From an uncultured Actinomycetes bacterium (lineage in GTDB: Bacteria > Actinomycetota > Thermoleophilia > Solirubrobacterales > 70-9): a stretch of DNA of 22,116 bases. Position 1 is the first letter of the stretch, and every line of letters starts with the position of its first letter. The stretch is taken from positions 1 through 22,116 of the forward strand of contig CAMPIP010000016.1 in NCBI GenBank assembly GCA_946886425.1, in the 5' to 3' direction. Made by a program: the position numbers and the translations under genes. Shown piece by piece: positions 1-7,752 of the stretch. The notes beneath the pieces were generated by a model. It saw only the letters and a list, made by a program, of their open reading frames with translations, was not told where the DNA came from and did not search any database.

Positions 1-17
1 ATACCCCATGAGCGCTA

Positions 18-45
18 GTCTCGTGGGCTCGGATAGGTGTATAAG
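18..45 (+). other. Nextera (Tn5) sequencing-adapter remnant at contig end
   Basis: Bases 18-32 read GTCTCGTGGGCTCGG, identical to the start of the Illumina Nextera read-2 adapter. Bases 33-45 continue as ATAGGTGTATAAG where the adapter has AGATGTGTATAAG, so 26 of 28 positions agree over 18-45. Translated on the minus strand it gives the peptide LYTYPSPRD, a typical adapter-derived peptide. It is synthetic DNA carried into the assembly, and the 17 bases before it are therefore also suspect. Real genomic sequence probably begins near 46. Confidence 0.93.
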
Positions 46-46
46 C

Positions 47-169
47 GCCCGCGCCGCGGCCGAGCCACTCGCGGAGCTGCGGCTGCTCGGCGACCGGCTC
101 GGCCTCGGCGGCGTCGCCGTGGCCCGCAGGGGCGACCTGGCGACGACGCTGCGCGGCGCCCTCGTCTGA
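47..169 (+). CDS. C-terminal fragment of an unidentified protein (5' end lost at contig edge)
   Basis: An open plus-strand frame runs from the adapter junction to a TGA at 167-169 and encodes about 40 residues ending in LATTLRGALV. Nearly every codon ends in G or C and the composition is Ala/Leu/Arg-rich, as expected for real coding DNA in this genome. The stop lies 6 bases from the stop of the convergent gene at 176, a plausible tail-to-tail arrangement. The piece is too short to assign to a family. The start is absent because the contig ends in adapter sequence. Confidence 0.35.
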   Translation, partial: ARAAAEPLAELRLLGDRLGLGGVAVARRGDLATTLRGALV

Positions 170-175
170 GCGCGC

Positions 176-1465
176 TCAGACCTCGAGCTCGACGTCGTTC
201 CAGAACAGCTCGCGGGTCTTCAGCGACTGCGTGTTCTTCAGCTCGCTCGACTTCGTCAGCTCTTTGATCAGGACCGAGCGCGGCACCTCGGTCCCGCGGG
301 CGGTCGAGCCGTGTTTGCCGGACATCGTCGAGACCATCGTCGACAGCCGCTCGGGGTTCGATTTTGGGCCGCGGTTCTTGAACCCGTTCCAGAGCGACTT
401 CGGCGTCGCGTTGAGGCTGCCGTGGTGACCCACCTTGTAGAAGCAGGCGTCGGCGAGCCGCTCGCGGATCTTTTCCGCTTCGTCGCATTCGCGCAGCGCG
501 TAGTGCCAGTTCTCGAGCTGGGCGTCGCCCGGGAAGACCAGCCGCCGGTCGCCGACTTCGAAGAGCAGGATCACGCTGGTGTTGTTGAGGACGCCGTCGA
601 GGCTGCGGACGATCGCCAGCATCTCCTCGCCGCGCATCTGGTCGACCCGGGGGATCACCCAGCGCGCCTCCTGCGAGCGCGGTTGCGTCGACGCCGCGCC
701 CGGGAACAGGTCCCCGGGTTCCGTGCCTTCGGCGATGGCGAGGTCGCGGACCGCGAGGTGCCAGAACTCTTCTTGGTCGGTCGCGGTCTGGCGCGAGATC
801 GCCGCGGACTGCTTGAGCGTCGGCGGACCGAGGACGTCGACCTGGACGCCGGGCAGGATCCGGCCGAGCGCGAGCTTGGTCCCGAAGTGGGCGTAGACGT
901 GTTTCTTGCCCATCTCCGCCAGCTTCTTCACGGCGTCGAGGTTCGCGAGGTTGGTTTCGCCGAGGAAGGTGATCTGGTCGGTGACGGTTTTCGTCACCGA
1001 CCGCGAGCGTTTCAGCTTCGGCACCTGTTCGAGCGCCGTCTCCGCCATTGCCTGCATCGCCGAGAGCCGCGCCACCGCGGCCCGGGCTTTCAGCGCCCCG
1101 TCGGTCTCGCCGGCCGGCGATTTGGCCTCCGGGTCGAGGCCCGGCTCCTCGGTCCAGGGCTGGACGACGACACTCGGCTCGAGCGAGGCGATCACGTCGC
1201 CGGTCTCACCCCCGAACCCGGAGATGTGGTCGGCGTGGCGGTGGGTCGCGACCAGCATGTCGAGCTTGCCGCCGCAGTCCTCGCGAATCGCCTCGGCGAT
1301 CGTCAGCATCCCCCCGCGCGGGCCGCTGGCGGACTGCTTGGTCGAGCCGAAGTCGATCAGGACGTTGCGCGGCCTGCCGCTCTCGTAGCTGAAGGTCAGC
1401 AGGAAGCAGTCGCCGAAGCCGACGTTGTAGGAGCGGATCCGAATCCCGGTCGGGGCGTCCGCCAT
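176..1465 (-). CDS. Metallo-beta-lactamase-fold hydrolase, ComEC/Rec2-like, with a large insertion
   Basis: A protein of 429 residues of the metallo-beta-lactamase superfamily. The metal motif THRHADH lies at residues 74-80 (HxHxDH), FPGDA with the bridging Asp at 311-315, and VGHHGS at 345-350. FPGDA followed by GHHGS is typical of the ComEC/Rec2 C-terminal domain, a branch with known or suspected nuclease or phosphodiesterase activity. There is no membrane segment or signal peptide, so it should be cytoplasmic. About 235 residues separate the first metal motif from FPGDA, more than the minimal fold needs, which implies an inserted charged helical region. The ATG at 1465 shares one base with the stop of the zinc-protease gene upstream (TGATG), so translation is probably coupled. 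Its substrate (nucleic acid, nucleotide or other ester) cannot be read from the sequence. Confidence 0.88.
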   Translation of the reverse strand: MADAPTGIRIRSYNVGFGDCFLLTFSYESGRPRNVLIDFGSTKQSASGPRGGMLTIAEAIREDCGGKLDMLVATHRHADHISGFGGETGDVIASLEPSVVVQPWTEEPGLDPEAKSPAGETDGALKARAAVARLSAMQAMAETALEQVPKLKRSRSVTKTVTDQITFLGETNLANLDAVKKLAEMGKKHVYAHFGTKLALGRILPGVQVDVLGPPTLKQSAAISRQTATDQEEFWHLAVRDLAIAEGTEPGDLFPGAASTQPRSQEARWVIPRVDQMRGEEMLAIVRSLDGVLNNTSVILLFEVGDRRLVFPGDAQLENWHYALRECDEAEKIRERLADACFYKVGHHGSLNATPKSLWNGFKNRGPKSNPERLSTMVSTMSGKHGSTARGTEVPRSVLIKELTKSSELKNTQSLKTRELFWNDVELEV

Positions 1466-3171
1466 CACCAGACCTCGCTGCGCAGGGTGCGCTCGTCGAG
1501 GCCGAGCCGGCGCCGGTGCAGGGTCGCCAAGCGGGCCTTGATGCTGCGGCCGCGATCGAAGCCGCCGTTGTCCCAGAGGTGCTGGAGGCGGGACTGGGCG
1601 TTCTCGTTCCCGCCCGGGGCGGACTTGCTGGGCAGCGGGTTGTAGATCTCGAACTTGAGCCCGCCGTACTCGTCGAGGACGAGGGTGCTGCCGCCTTCCA
1701 GCGACAGCTCCTGGTCGGGCGGCATTCCAACCGGCGGTTCCAGCCCGAACTGTTTGAGTTCGCTGGCGAGCAGGCTGACGTACTGGATGCACTCGGCGAC
1801 GGTCTCGCGCAGCGGCAGCCCGTCGTCGGGTGAGATGCGAACGCAGGGCCGGACGCTGGCGACCCGGGTGTAGGCGCTGGGGTCGAAGCGCAGCAGCTCG
1901 CGGTTGGACCACAGCAGCGAGAACATCTCGATCGGTTCGGTCTGCAGGCCCTGGAAGCGGACGTTGTCGTAGACCAGCGGCTCCGGGGGCCGGTTCCAGC
2001 GGCCGTCGGGCGTCGCCGAGGCCGGCTCGATCCCGTACTTGCCGAACCACTCTGTGAGGCCTTTGCGGAGGCCGTAGCGGCTGTCGTCGGCGCGGATCTC
2101 GCCGTCGGCGGTGAGCAGGGCGCTGAGGTAGTCGCCGAACTCGATGTGGATCGGCGGCGTGTAGTCGATCGCGCGGATCGCCATGGTCAGCAGGGCTTCG
2201 GCGATCGTCGCCCCCTCCTCGACGACGCGGCCGAGGTCGAGGTAGCCGCCTTCGATCGTCCCGAAGGCCTCCAGCCGCCGGGCCCAGACGTCGACGAAGG
2301 TCCGCATCATCGCCGCGACGAGGATCTCGCCGCGCGCGTGCGCCTCTTCGTACTCGGGCCAGTTGAGGATCGCTTCGTCGGGCTCGATCCGGACCGAGCG
2401 ACGCAGGGCGCCGGCCCGCGGCGAGCCGGCGTCGGTCCCCATCTGCTCGGCCAGCCCGAGCAGGACGGAGTCCATCAGGGCGTGCATCGTCACCTTGTCC
2501 TTGGCGATCAGGCCGTCCCGCGGCCCCCGTTTCTCGGCGCCCTCCCCGAGCAGCGTCAGCAGCACTTCGCCGAGCGAGAAGACGGAGAGCAGGGCGACGA
2601 TGTCGCCGAAGGCCTCGTGGAAGGCGGCCTGGTCGGGCGAGGACGGGGACATGAAGCTTTTGCGCAGCCCGTCGAGGAGCGCGTGCGTGGTCTCATGGAC
2701 GACGACGTCGTGGGAGAGACAGGTGAAGGCGACCCCCTCCGGGGTTCGGTAGTACCCGAAGGCGAGCGACTCTGCTTCCGGCGAGTAGAAGGCGTTCATC
2801 TCCTCGAAGGCGTGCGGCACCACCTTCAGCTGATGCGCCGGAAACCCCCAGTTCACCCGGCGCCCGAGCGCGTACTCGAACCGCGCCAGGGTCCGCATCA
2901 CCAGCGCGTAGACGTTCTTCGCGTGAAACCCCGGGTCCTCGAGCAGCTCCTTGTCCCTGCTCGGCGCGTTCCCGTTCTCCCCGACCCGCACCGGTTTGTA
3001 CATCGTCTGCGTCGAGGAGTCGTAGTCGACCACACAGACCCGATGCCCCATCGGCCCCGGCTCCAGGTCCTCCCAGGGCACTTTCACCGGCGTGGTGAGG
3101 ATCCGCCCGCCCCGCCGCACCCCCGGGTCCTGAGCGATCACCTCCATCATCCGCGTCCGCAGTTCGGCCAT
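1465..3171 (-). CDS. Gluzincin-type zinc metalloprotease (HExxH...E)
   Basis: A 568-residue protein with the zinc motif HETTH at residues 159-163 inside VVVHETTHALLDG. A second conserved segment, FHEAFGDIVALLS, begins at 184 and supplies Glu186 as the likely third zinc ligand with Asp190 four residues on. HExxH followed about 23 residues later by ExxxD is the thermolysin-like gluzincin signature. No signal peptide or propeptide is visible, unlike secreted M4 enzymes, so it is probably an intracellular protease. The region after about residue 300 contains no domain I recognise and may carry substrate or sensor specificity. The gene ends in TGATG with the MBL-fold gene, so the two are almost certainly co-translated. 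The ATG at 3171 has no clear ribosome site, and a leaderless message is possible. The specific family name and target are unknown. Confidence 0.85.
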   Translation of the reverse strand: MAELRTRMMEVIAQDPGVRRGGRILTTPVKVPWEDLEPGPMGHRVCVVDYDSSTQTMYKPVRVGENGNAPSRDKELLEDPGFHAKNVYALVMRTLARFEYALGRRVNWGFPAHQLKVVPHAFEEMNAFYSPEAESLAFGYYRTPEGVAFTCLSHDVVVHETTHALLDGLRKSFMSPSSPDQAAFHEAFGDIVALLSVFSLGEVLLTLLGEGAEKRGPRDGLIAKDKVTMHALMDSVLLGLAEQMGTDAGSPRAGALRRSVRIEPDEAILNWPEYEEAHARGEILVAAMMRTFVDVWARRLEAFGTIEGGYLDLGRVVEEGATIAEALLTMAIRAIDYTPPIHIEFGDYLSALLTADGEIRADDSRYGLRKGLTEWFGKYGIEPASATPDGRWNRPPEPLVYDNVRFQGLQTEPIEMFSLLWSNRELLRFDPSAYTRVASVRPCVRISPDDGLPLRETVAECIQYVSLLASELKQFGLEPPVGMPPDQELSLEGGSTLVLDEYGGLKFEIYNPLPSKSAPGGNENAQSRLQHLWDNGGFDRGRSIKARLATLHRRRLGLDERTLRSEVW

Positions 3172-3179
3172 GCGGCCGA

Positions 3180-3209
3180 TGCATACCTGAGCGAGGGCTA
3201 GTTGCGCAA
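3180..3209 (-). promoter_or_regulatory. Possible promoter for the protease/MBL operon, leaderless type
   Basis: Reading the minus strand, TTGCGC (3209-3204) and TATGCA (3185-3180) are 18 bases apart, and the ATG of the protease starts 8 bases after the second hexamer. Transcription starting about 7 bases downstream of the -10 would begin at or next to the start codon. This agrees with the lack of a Shine-Dalgarno sequence. The hexamers are imperfect, so this is a suggestion only. Confidence 0.3.
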
Positions 3210-3235
3210 AGACATTGGAGTACTTGACGGTTGGC

Positions 3236-3616
3236 TCAGGAGCGGAAGGCGAGCCGCCCGATCAGCGCCGCGCTCCCGGGCGGGCCGGGCCAGTGCTCGG
3301 CGAAGAGCGCCGGGCCGCCGCCTGACAGCACCAGACGCAGGACGAGGACGACGAGGATCGCGTCGTCGAGCTGGCCGGCGACCGGGATGAAGTCTGGGAT
3401 CAGGTCGATCGGCAGCGCCAGGTAGGCGACCAGCGCGGCCACGGCGAGCTTGCGAGCTCGCGGGACCCGCGGGTCGGCAAGCAGACGGCGGAAGAGGACA
3501 AGGCAGTCGGGGATGAAGCCGGCGACGGCCCGCGCGTCGCCGCGACGGCCCGCGACCAGGAGGGCGAGCACGAACGCCGCGTAGAGGCCCAGCAGGACCG
3601 CGAGAGAGACCAGCAC
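3236..3616 (-). CDS. DUF1232 (YkvA-like) small membrane protein
   Basis: A 126-residue protein with an N-terminal membrane segment (about residues 2-22) and the DUF1232 core at about 65-95, YLALPIDLIPDFIPVAGQLD. Spaced Pro and Asp residues within hydrophobic stretches are the family hallmark. DUF1232 proteins are widespread and their function is not established. The frame stays open further upstream, but the GTG at 3616 is preferred: GAGG lies five bases before it, and an upstream start would run into the preceding gene, which ends at 3631, 14 bases away. It is probably the last gene of a run starting with the peroxidase at 6929. The start could be off by several codons. Confidence 0.75.
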   Translation of the reverse strand: MLVSLAVLLGLYAAFVLALLVAGRRGDARAVAGFIPDCLVLFRRLLADPRVPRARKLAVAALVAYLALPIDLIPDFIPVAGQLDDAILVVLVLRLVLSGGGPALFAEHWPGPPGSAALIGRLAFRS

Positions 3617-3630
3617 GACAGCCTCGCGAC

Positions 3631-5679
3631 TCAGCCCGACCGCTTCCCTTTCGCGGCCGGCTTGACGGCGTAGTGCTTGCGCGTCGCGGCGATGCATTTC
3701 CGCTCGCGGGCGCCGCTGAGCTTGTGGCAGCGCGCGATCGCGGCACGACGTTTCACCTTGGCGATGCAGCGGGCGCGCTTGGCCTTGGCCACCCGTCCCT
3801 TGCCGCGGTAACGCATGCGGCAATTCGCGAGCGGGTCGATCGGCACCTTGCCCACGGCCGCGACCGTCGCCGCTGCCGGGGGCACCGCCGGCTGCGGAGT
3901 AGGCGGCTGCGCGTTGGGATCGGTGATCGTCAGGCGGAAGGAGCCTTCGATGTCTTTGCCGCGAGCGCTGACCTGGACGAAGTACGTCGTCCCGGCGGTC
4001 GCGACGAAGCGCTCGCTCGAACCCTTGACGCCTTGCCCGCAGCTGCCCGGCAGCGCCTCGCCGGCCGGGACGATCCGGGTCATCGTCCCGAAGGTCGCGC
4101 CGGTGTGCACGGCGGCGATGACCGAGGTCGCCGAGCCGCAGGTGCTGATGTCGACCGGACCGGAGAAGCCGGAGCCCCAGCGGTACCAGACGGTGCCGAG
4201 CGGGCTCGTTTCGAAGACAGGCCTGGCCTCGCCTTTCTCGACGGTGGCGTCGGCGTTGCTGCCGTCGACCGCGATCGGCAGACCGGGGCCGATCGGGATC
4301 GCGCCGGCGAGGTCGTCGTTTGCGGGCCGGCTGACCGCGTGCGCGCTGAGCGTGAAGGCCCCGTGCTGTCCTTCGAAGGGCCCGCCGGCGATGGCGATCT
4401 TGTACGTGGTGCCGGCGACCGCGTTCAGCTCCACGGCGCAGTAGGGGGATCCGGACTGCGGTTCGGTCGCTTTGACCAGGGTCGTGATGGTGTTGCCGGT
4501 GAACACTCCCAGCCGCGGCCGCAGGGAATCGGAGCAGGCGTTCAACTTGACCCGCTGGCTGACGGCGGGCGTCCAGCGGTACCAGACGGAGTGGCTGGGG
4601 CTGCTGATCTCGCTGATCTGGAGTTTGTTCTCTTCCGGCTCGAGCGTCGCGAAGCTGTTGTCGCCGGGGACCGAGAACGGCAGGGCCGGCCCGACCACGG
4701 CCGCGGCGGCGAGGTTGTCGTTCGCCGGCGGCGTCGCGCTCACCATCGAGAGGGTGAACGTCCCTTCGCCGGAGACGCTGCCGCTGAAGACGATCTTGTA
4801 GTTGGTGCCGGCGGCGACGTCGAACTCCATCTTGCAGTTCGTCGTTTCGGCCACTTTGCTGAGCGTGGCCAGGGTCGCGCCGGTGTAGACGACCAGCGTC
4901 TTGTTCGCCGCCGAGCCCGGCTGCGTTTCGAACGGGCAGCCGCCGAGCTGCACATGGCCGGTCACCGGGGCGGTCCAGGAGTACCAGACGGTGCGCGCGC
5001 TGCTGCCGAGCGGCGGTTCGCCCGCCTCGCCGCTGGTGGCGTCGATCGTGCTTCCGGGGACGGAGAAGGGCAGGGCGTTACCGAGGTTTTGGGCGGAGGC
5101 GAAGTTGTCGTTGGCGGGAGGCTGCGGTTTGCGCAGCGTCAGCGTGAAGTTGCCTTCGGCGCGCAGGAAGTCGACCTGGATCTTGTAGGTGGTGCCCGCG
5201 GTGGCGCTGAAACTGAGCTTGCACGGCCCGGCCGTGTCGACGACCTCGGTCAGAGTCGCCCAGGTCGTCCCGCCGGTGTAGACGCCGATCCCGAAGGTCG
5301 GAGAACCGCCACTGAAGCCGCTGTTGCAGAGGTCGACGATCGCGGTGGTACTGGCGCTCGGAGTCCAGGCAAACCAGACCGACTCGGTCGCCGGGTTGCT
5401 GAAGACCGTCTCCCCCGGCTCCCCGGTGGCCCCGATCGACGTCGCCGGCGTCGTGCTCGGCAGCGCCGCCGGGAGCACCTGGGCGCCGGCGATGTTGTCG
5501 TTGGCGGGGGCCGCGGTCGCGGGCGCCGCAAGCAGCAGCGTCACCAGAAGTGCGAGGGCGGCGAGGACGCCGGCCCTGAACGATCGAGCGTCCAAGTTCA
5601 CTGCCTTTCGGTCGCGAGATTGCATTCCCGAGCGGACTCTCTCAAAAGAACCGGCCGGCTTCTGCCCCATTCGTCTCAC
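3631..5679 (-). CDS. Secreted protein with four PPC-like beta-sandwich repeats and a basic Cys-containing tail
   Basis: A 682-residue exported protein. A hydrophobic stretch at residues 36-52 followed by APATAAPAN fits a Sec signal peptide. Four repeats of about 125 residues begin PANDN, PANDN, PANDN and PANDD (near 58, 188, 318 and 452). Each contains a VWYxW motif, a YTGAT-like strand and a GTTYKI/V strand, the pattern of bacterial pre-peptidase C-terminal-like domains. A Pro/Ala linker (about 588-612) leads to a Lys/Arg-rich tail with five cysteines (613-682). The GTG at 5679 overlaps the stop of the peroxidase gene (GTGA) and has AAGGG eight bases before it. The ATG at 5625 would give a more usual signal peptide, so the start is uncertain. 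A cell-surface adhesion or scaffold role is likely, and no catalytic domain is visible. Confidence 0.85.
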   Translation of the reverse strand: MRRMGQKPAGSFERVRSGMQSRDRKAVNLDARSFRAGVLAALALLVTLLLAAPATAAPANDNIAGAQVLPAALPSTTPATSIGATGEPGETVFSNPATESVWFAWTPSASTTAIVDLCNSGFSGGSPTFGIGVYTGGTTWATLTEVVDTAGPCKLSFSATAGTTYKIQVDFLRAEGNFTLTLRKPQPPANDNFASAQNLGNALPFSVPGSTIDATSGEAGEPPLGSSARTVWYSWTAPVTGHVQLGGCPFETQPGSAANKTLVVYTGATLATLSKVAETTNCKMEFDVAAGTNYKIVFSGSVSGEGTFTLSMVSATPPANDNLAAAAVVGPALPFSVPGDNSFATLEPEENKLQISEISSPSHSVWYRWTPAVSQRVKLNACSDSLRPRLGVFTGNTITTLVKATEPQSGSPYCAVELNAVAGTTYKIAIAGGPFEGQHGAFTLSAHAVSRPANDDLAGAIPIGPGLPIAVDGSNADATVEKGEARPVFETSPLGTVWYRWGSGFSGPVDISTCGSATSVIAAVHTGATFGTMTRIVPAGEALPGSCGQGVKGSSERFVATAGTTYFVQVSARGKDIEGSFRLTITDPNAQPPTPQPAVPPAAATVAAVGKVPIDPLANCRMRYRGKGRVAKAKRARCIAKVKRRAAIARCHKLSGARERKCIAATRKHYAVKPAAKGKRSG

Positions 5680-6929
5680 GCGAAAAGCCCTTCGCCGATG
5701 AACCCCCCGGGTCGGGCGCCCGGCGGACAGGCGAAGAGGGCGCTGGCGGTGTGCAGGATGTGGCGGTTGAGGGCATCCGATCCGGCGAGCTGGCGCTGGA
5801 TCGAGATGAACTGCTCAGGGTCGCGCTGGAAGGAGATGAAGAAGAGACCAGCGTCGATCTGTCCTGAGCCGGGTTCAGCCGATTCGGAGAACGAGTAGCC
5901 GCGGCGGAGGATGCGCCGGCCGCCGTTGGCCTCGGGACTGGATAGGCGGACGTGAGCATTGGCGGGAATCACCGGCTGACCGGCCTGGCTCGCTTCGAGG
6001 TCGACCACGTCGAACTCGTGCTGCTTCCCAAGTGGAGCCCCGCTCAGCTTCTCGCGGCCGATCACCCGCTCCTGGCCTTCGAGGCTGGTCGGATCCCAGA
6101 CGTCGAAGAGGATCTTGATGCGCCGCGCGACGAGATAGGCACCGCCCCGCATCCATGCCGGCCCGTCACCAGGCTGCACCCAGACGTGCTCGTCCATCGC
6201 CTCGCCGTCCTCGGCGCGGATGTTGTTAGTGCCATCCTTGAACCCCATCAAGTTGCGGGGCGTCGCCTGAGCACGGCTGGTACTGGAGGTGCGGCCGAAG
6301 CCGTCCTGTGACCAGCGCAGCCCGGCCGTACCGGCCGCGATCAACGTCAGCGCATGGACCGCGTGAAAGGCGACCTGGGGATCTTCGGCACAGGCCTGCA
6401 CGCAGAGATCCCCATCAGAGCGCCCCTTATCGAGTCCCTCCCCCCGAAACCCAGGAAGAGGTGCGAGCGCCGCCGGACGCCGGGACGCCAGCCCGTACCG
6501 GTCCACTCCGTCGGCCTCAAAGACGCTGGGACCGAAGCCCACCGTGATGGTCAGACCGCTCGACCCGAGGCCGGCTGCCTCCCCCGGATCCGACGGAGCG
6601 ACCCCAGGGTCCTGACTCCCCGGTCGGACCTCTTCCCCTCGCGTCAACGCAGACGCCGCAGCCGTCCACTCCTGCAGCAAGTCCCGTAGGTCGTCCGAAT
6701 CCTCGCTGGCCAGATCGAATACCGCGAAGCTCAGGAATTCCGGTGCCGGCGTCGCGATTCCCGCTTGGTGAGCACCGTGAAAGGCGACAGCGTCCGCTCC
6801 CCCAGGCGCCCCGTCGCTCCCGCCAGAACCGTCACTGACGAGCCGACCAAGCCCCGCCCCGATTCCGAGCAGCGCGGCACCCTCCAATGCCCTGCGCCGA
6901 GTTACTCGTCCCGATCGAGATTCTTCCAC
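5676..6929 (-). CDS. Tat-exported Dyp-type heme peroxidase (EfeB-like)
   Basis: A 417-residue dye-decolorising peroxidase. The N-terminus carries a twin-arginine signal (TRRRAL at 10-15, then a hydrophobic stretch with GIGAG). Family motifs are FHGAHQAGIATPAP (50-63), GFKDGTNN (229-236, with the catalytic Asp of GxxDG) and NAHVRLSSP (324-332) with the probable axial heme ligand His326. ILRRGYSF follows at 340-347 and DAGLFFISFQRDP at 359-371. It should bind heme and use peroxide outside the membrane; the EfeB branch is tied to heme or iron handling. No EfeU or EfeO homologue accompanies it. The start is the GTG at 6929: an in-frame TAG lies five codons upstream, and AGGAGG abuts the GTG directly, an unusually short spacing. 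It overlaps the downstream PPC-repeat gene by four bases. Confidence 0.93.
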   Translation of the reverse strand: MEESRSGRVTRRRALEGAALLGIGAGLGRLVSDGSGGSDGAPGGADAVAFHGAHQAGIATPAPEFLSFAVFDLASEDSDDLRDLLQEWTAAASALTRGEEVRPGSQDPGVAPSDPGEAAGLGSSGLTITVGFGPSVFEADGVDRYGLASRRPAALAPLPGFRGEGLDKGRSDGDLCVQACAEDPQVAFHAVHALTLIAAGTAGLRWSQDGFGRTSSTSRAQATPRNLMGFKDGTNNIRAEDGEAMDEHVWVQPGDGPAWMRGGAYLVARRIKILFDVWDPTSLEGQERVIGREKLSGAPLGKQHEFDVVDLEASQAGQPVIPANAHVRLSSPEANGGRRILRRGYSFSESAEPGSGQIDAGLFFISFQRDPEQFISIQRQLAGSDALNRHILHTASALFACPPGARPGGFIGEGLFA

Positions 6930-6994
6930 CCTCCTAGCCCCCTACCTGCTATCGCCATGAACGATCGAAGACACGTCCAAGTTTCATCGACTGA

Positions 6995-7498
6995 TCACCT
7001 CATCTGTGAGTCAGAGCCATCTGGTCTGAGATTCCGTCCGGGTCCACGTCTGGCCAGCTCGCTGTTGAGCTCCTCGACAATCGCCTCGGCAGAGCCACTC
7101 GGAAAGTTCGTGCGTTCCTGGATACCGACGGCCCGTCGGGTTTCGCCCCCCTTAAGCCGGATCAGACACACCATCGAGAGAAAGCCGGAGTCACCAATTT
7201 CGAACTTGTCGATCTGCTGCCAAGGCAGCTCTAGGGTGGAGAAGATGTTTCGTACTCGAACTCCACTGTCGAAGACTTCGATACCGGAGCGAATAAAGCG
7301 AAAACCGATCCCCCCCATTACGACGAGGGACAGACCGCCGAAAATCCTTACCACAAGAAACTCGGAAGTCAGCCCAGCAGCCATGATGATGGTGAAACCA
7401 ACGCCGATAGAACCAACGAGAATTGCTTGATAACGCGAGTAGTAGCGCCGCTGAGGACTCTCGCCTTGGGTCAACACGCCTGATCCTACTTGCCCCAC
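6995..7498 (-). CDS. Bacterial PH-domain membrane protein
   Basis: A 167-residue protein with two membrane segments (about 25-42 and 47-66). A cytoplasmic domain of the bacterial PH type follows: GIEVFDSGVRVRNIF, then LPWQQIDKFEI and the VCLIRL strand, and a helix at 136-150. Proteins of this layout are common in actinobacteria and poorly characterised. The start is a GTG at 7498, with a second GTG seven codons later as an alternative. The gene begins 6 bases after the preceding small membrane gene, so they are co-transcribed and belong to the run downstream of the RHS gene. An accessory or immunity role next to RHS is possible but not shown. Confidence 0.65.
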   Translation of the reverse strand: MGQVGSGVLTQGESPQRRYYSRYQAILVGSIGVGFTIIMAAGLTSEFLVVRIFGGLSLVVMGGIGFRFIRSGIEVFDSGVRVRNIFSTLELPWQQIDKFEIGDSGFLSMVCLIRLKGGETRRAVGIQERTNFPSGSAEAIVEELNSELARRGPGRNLRPDGSDSQMR

Positions 7499-7504
7499 GC
7501 GCGT

Positions 7505-7720
7505 CTAGGTCCGATTTCCGCGCTGTCCCCAGCGCCTCGCCGCCACCGGTATCACCATCGACGCCGCAATCCCGAGCAGAGCCACGATGGGGATCCAGAA
7601 CGTTATTAGTGCCCCCAATCCCCCGAATTCACCGTCCAGCTTATGGAGAGCCGCCCGATGAGACCATCGCGCGAGGAGACCTACGCAGATAACAGCTGCA
7701 TACAGCCTGGGATTCCACAT
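7505..7720 (-). CDS. Small two-span membrane protein, unknown
   Basis: A 71-residue product from ATG 7720 (a GTG sits one codon earlier). There are hydrophobic segments at about residues 7-19 and a stronger one at 36-58, and the C-terminus is Arg-rich. I do not recognise a family. It lies between two other membrane genes in one direction, with gaps of 32 and 6 bases, so it is likely part of the RHS-linked operon. Third codon positions are less GC-rich than in the flanking catabolic genes. Confidence 0.5.
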   Translation of the reverse strand: MWNPRLYAAVICVGLLARWSHRAALHKLDGEFGGLGALITFWIPIVALLGIAASMVIPVAARRWGQRGNRT

Positions 7721-7752
7721 CACCGCTTCAACTGCCCTCGCGGCATAGCCCT

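Noticed and set aside
15..488. Minus-strand frame of 157 codons at the left edge
   Set aside because: It ends inside the adapter (LYTYPSPRD), is Arg-rich and lies over the MBL gene in another frame.
1465..2050. N-terminal extension of the MBL frame to 2050
   Set aside because: Arg/Pro-rich shadow of the protease gene; the ATG at 1465 with TGATG coupling and the natural start of the fold fit better.
2146..3201. 351-codon plus-strand frame
   Set aside because: Antisense to the zinc protease; no motif and biased composition.
3673..5898. 741-codon plus-strand frame
   Set aside because: Antisense to the PPC-repeat gene, whose signal peptide and four repeats are clear; the frame is a product of high-GC codon bias and is rich in Arg/Asp/Gly without motifs.
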